From contig JBKBOU010000002.1 in assembly GCA_046293395.1 (NCBI GenBank), positions 248,001-312,000 on the forward strand: DNA of 64,000 nucleotides, written 5' to 3'. This DNA is from CAYNRA01 sp046293395. GTDB lineage: Bacteria > Bacteroidota > Bacteroidia > Cytophagales > Spirosomataceae. The translations under genes and the position numbers were made by a program. A model generated the notes under the pieces. It was given only the letters and a program-made list of their open reading frames with translations, searched no databases and had not been told where the DNA came from. Below, piece by piece: positions 63,668 through 64,000 of the stretch. Position 1 is the first letter of the stretch. The number at the start of each line of letters is the position of its first letter.

Positions 63668-64000
63668 TTATTCTTTTTTAAAGAACGGATATTTCAGTTG
63701 TCCCCAAAGAGTTTTGGGAAATTGGGCTAATTCAGGGAAGCCAAGTTTGATATGACTTTCACTTTTCGGGAATACGGCTGTACCAAAAAGGTAATCCCAA
63801 ATACTGAGGGAAATGCCGTAATTTATTCCGTTCGGATGAGTTTCAGGGAGTTCTTCTGCATGATGCCAGAGGTGCATTTGCGGTGTGTTGAAGACATACT
63901 TTAGAGGCCCAATCGGGAGATAAATATTGGCATGATTGAAATGCCCAATGGCAATAGTGAATAAATGTAGCCAGAAAAAATCTGTGAGTCCAAAGCCAAT
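63668..64000 (-). CDS. Sterol desaturase/fatty-acid hydroxylase family protein, 5' end cut by window edge
   Basis: The visible C-terminal 110 residues belong to the membrane-bound di-iron sterol desaturase superfamily. Histidine clusters GHFNHAN and HLWHHAEELPETHPNGINYG, with IWDYLFGTA afterwards, are the metal-binding motifs of the C-terminal half. The start lies beyond base 64000. The substrate could be a sterol-like lipid, a carotenoid or a fatty acid; not decidable here. Confidence 0.85.
   Translation of the reverse strand: MGFGLTDFFWLHLFTIAIGHFNHANIYLPIGPLKYVFNTPQMHLWHHAEELPETHPNGINYGISLSIWDYLFGTAVFPKSESHIKLGFPELAQFPKTLWGQLKYPFFKKE

Overview
The window looks like a chromosomal segment from a gliding Bacteroidota bacterium, most likely of the order Cytophagales (an inference, not a proven assignment). 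The clues are type IX secretion (T9SS) sorting domains on secreted proteins, the gliding lipoprotein GldH, a TonB receptor with a carboxypeptidase-like N-terminal domain, a bacterial GGGP synthase, DUF349 and RicT/PSP1 proteins, few Shine-Dalgarno sites, and promoter-like TTG / TAnnTTTG elements. Most of it is ordinary core genome. I saw no insertion sequence, prophage, CRISPR array or rRNA.

Layout. 1-3.3 kb: a copper P-type ATPase cut by the left edge, a 690-base AT-rich gap, and an unknown protein followed by a small secreted one. 3.4-9.0 kb: exported MTA/SAH nucleosidase coupled to a purine permease, tRNA-Thr(TGT), a DUF349 protein, pdxH, and a rhodanese. 9-14.4 kb: xerD, cysE-cysM, and a large T9SS-exported metzincin-like protease. 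14.7-18.6 kb: a tightly overlapping operon recQ - small membrane protein - GGGP synthase - folK - DUF2141. 18.7-21.9 kb: thyA-osmC, a small membrane protein, a DEAD-box helicase and a small acidic ORF. 22-28.5 kb: TonB receptor, beta-helix lipoprotein and PiT phosphate transporter. 28.6-32 kb: rlmN, a PDZ aspartyl protease and an outer-membrane-type protein. 32-37.7 kb: operon of exported nuclease, Gcr-family membrane protein, methyltransferase and uvrB. 37.7-45.4 kb: OmpA lipoprotein, P1 peptidase, CBM48 protein, and an operon purD-ricT-gldH-LON-hemB. 45.7-52.5 kb: a C25 peptidase convergent with an unusual RiPP operon. 52.7-57.7 kb: oxidoreductase, VWA and TPR Bat-like genes, purC, aminotransferase. 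57.8-64 kb: LysM protein, pgi, SDR, vanadium-haloperoxidase-like lipoprotein, and a sterol-desaturase-family gene cut by the right edge.

The most interesting locus is 48880-52496 on the minus strand: a T9SS-exported protein, then a 45-residue peptide that carries the lasso-peptide leader signature (YxxPL, Gly, Ile-Thr) starting at GTG, then 3 bases later an asparagine-synthase-like ATP-dependent enzyme that lacks the N-terminal glutaminase cysteine (as lasso cyclases do), then a lipoprotein. No leader-peptide-binding protein (B1), no transglutaminase-like leader peptidase (B2) and no ABC exporter is present around it. It reads as a minimal or split lasso-type RiPP pathway embedded between type IX secretion cargo genes.
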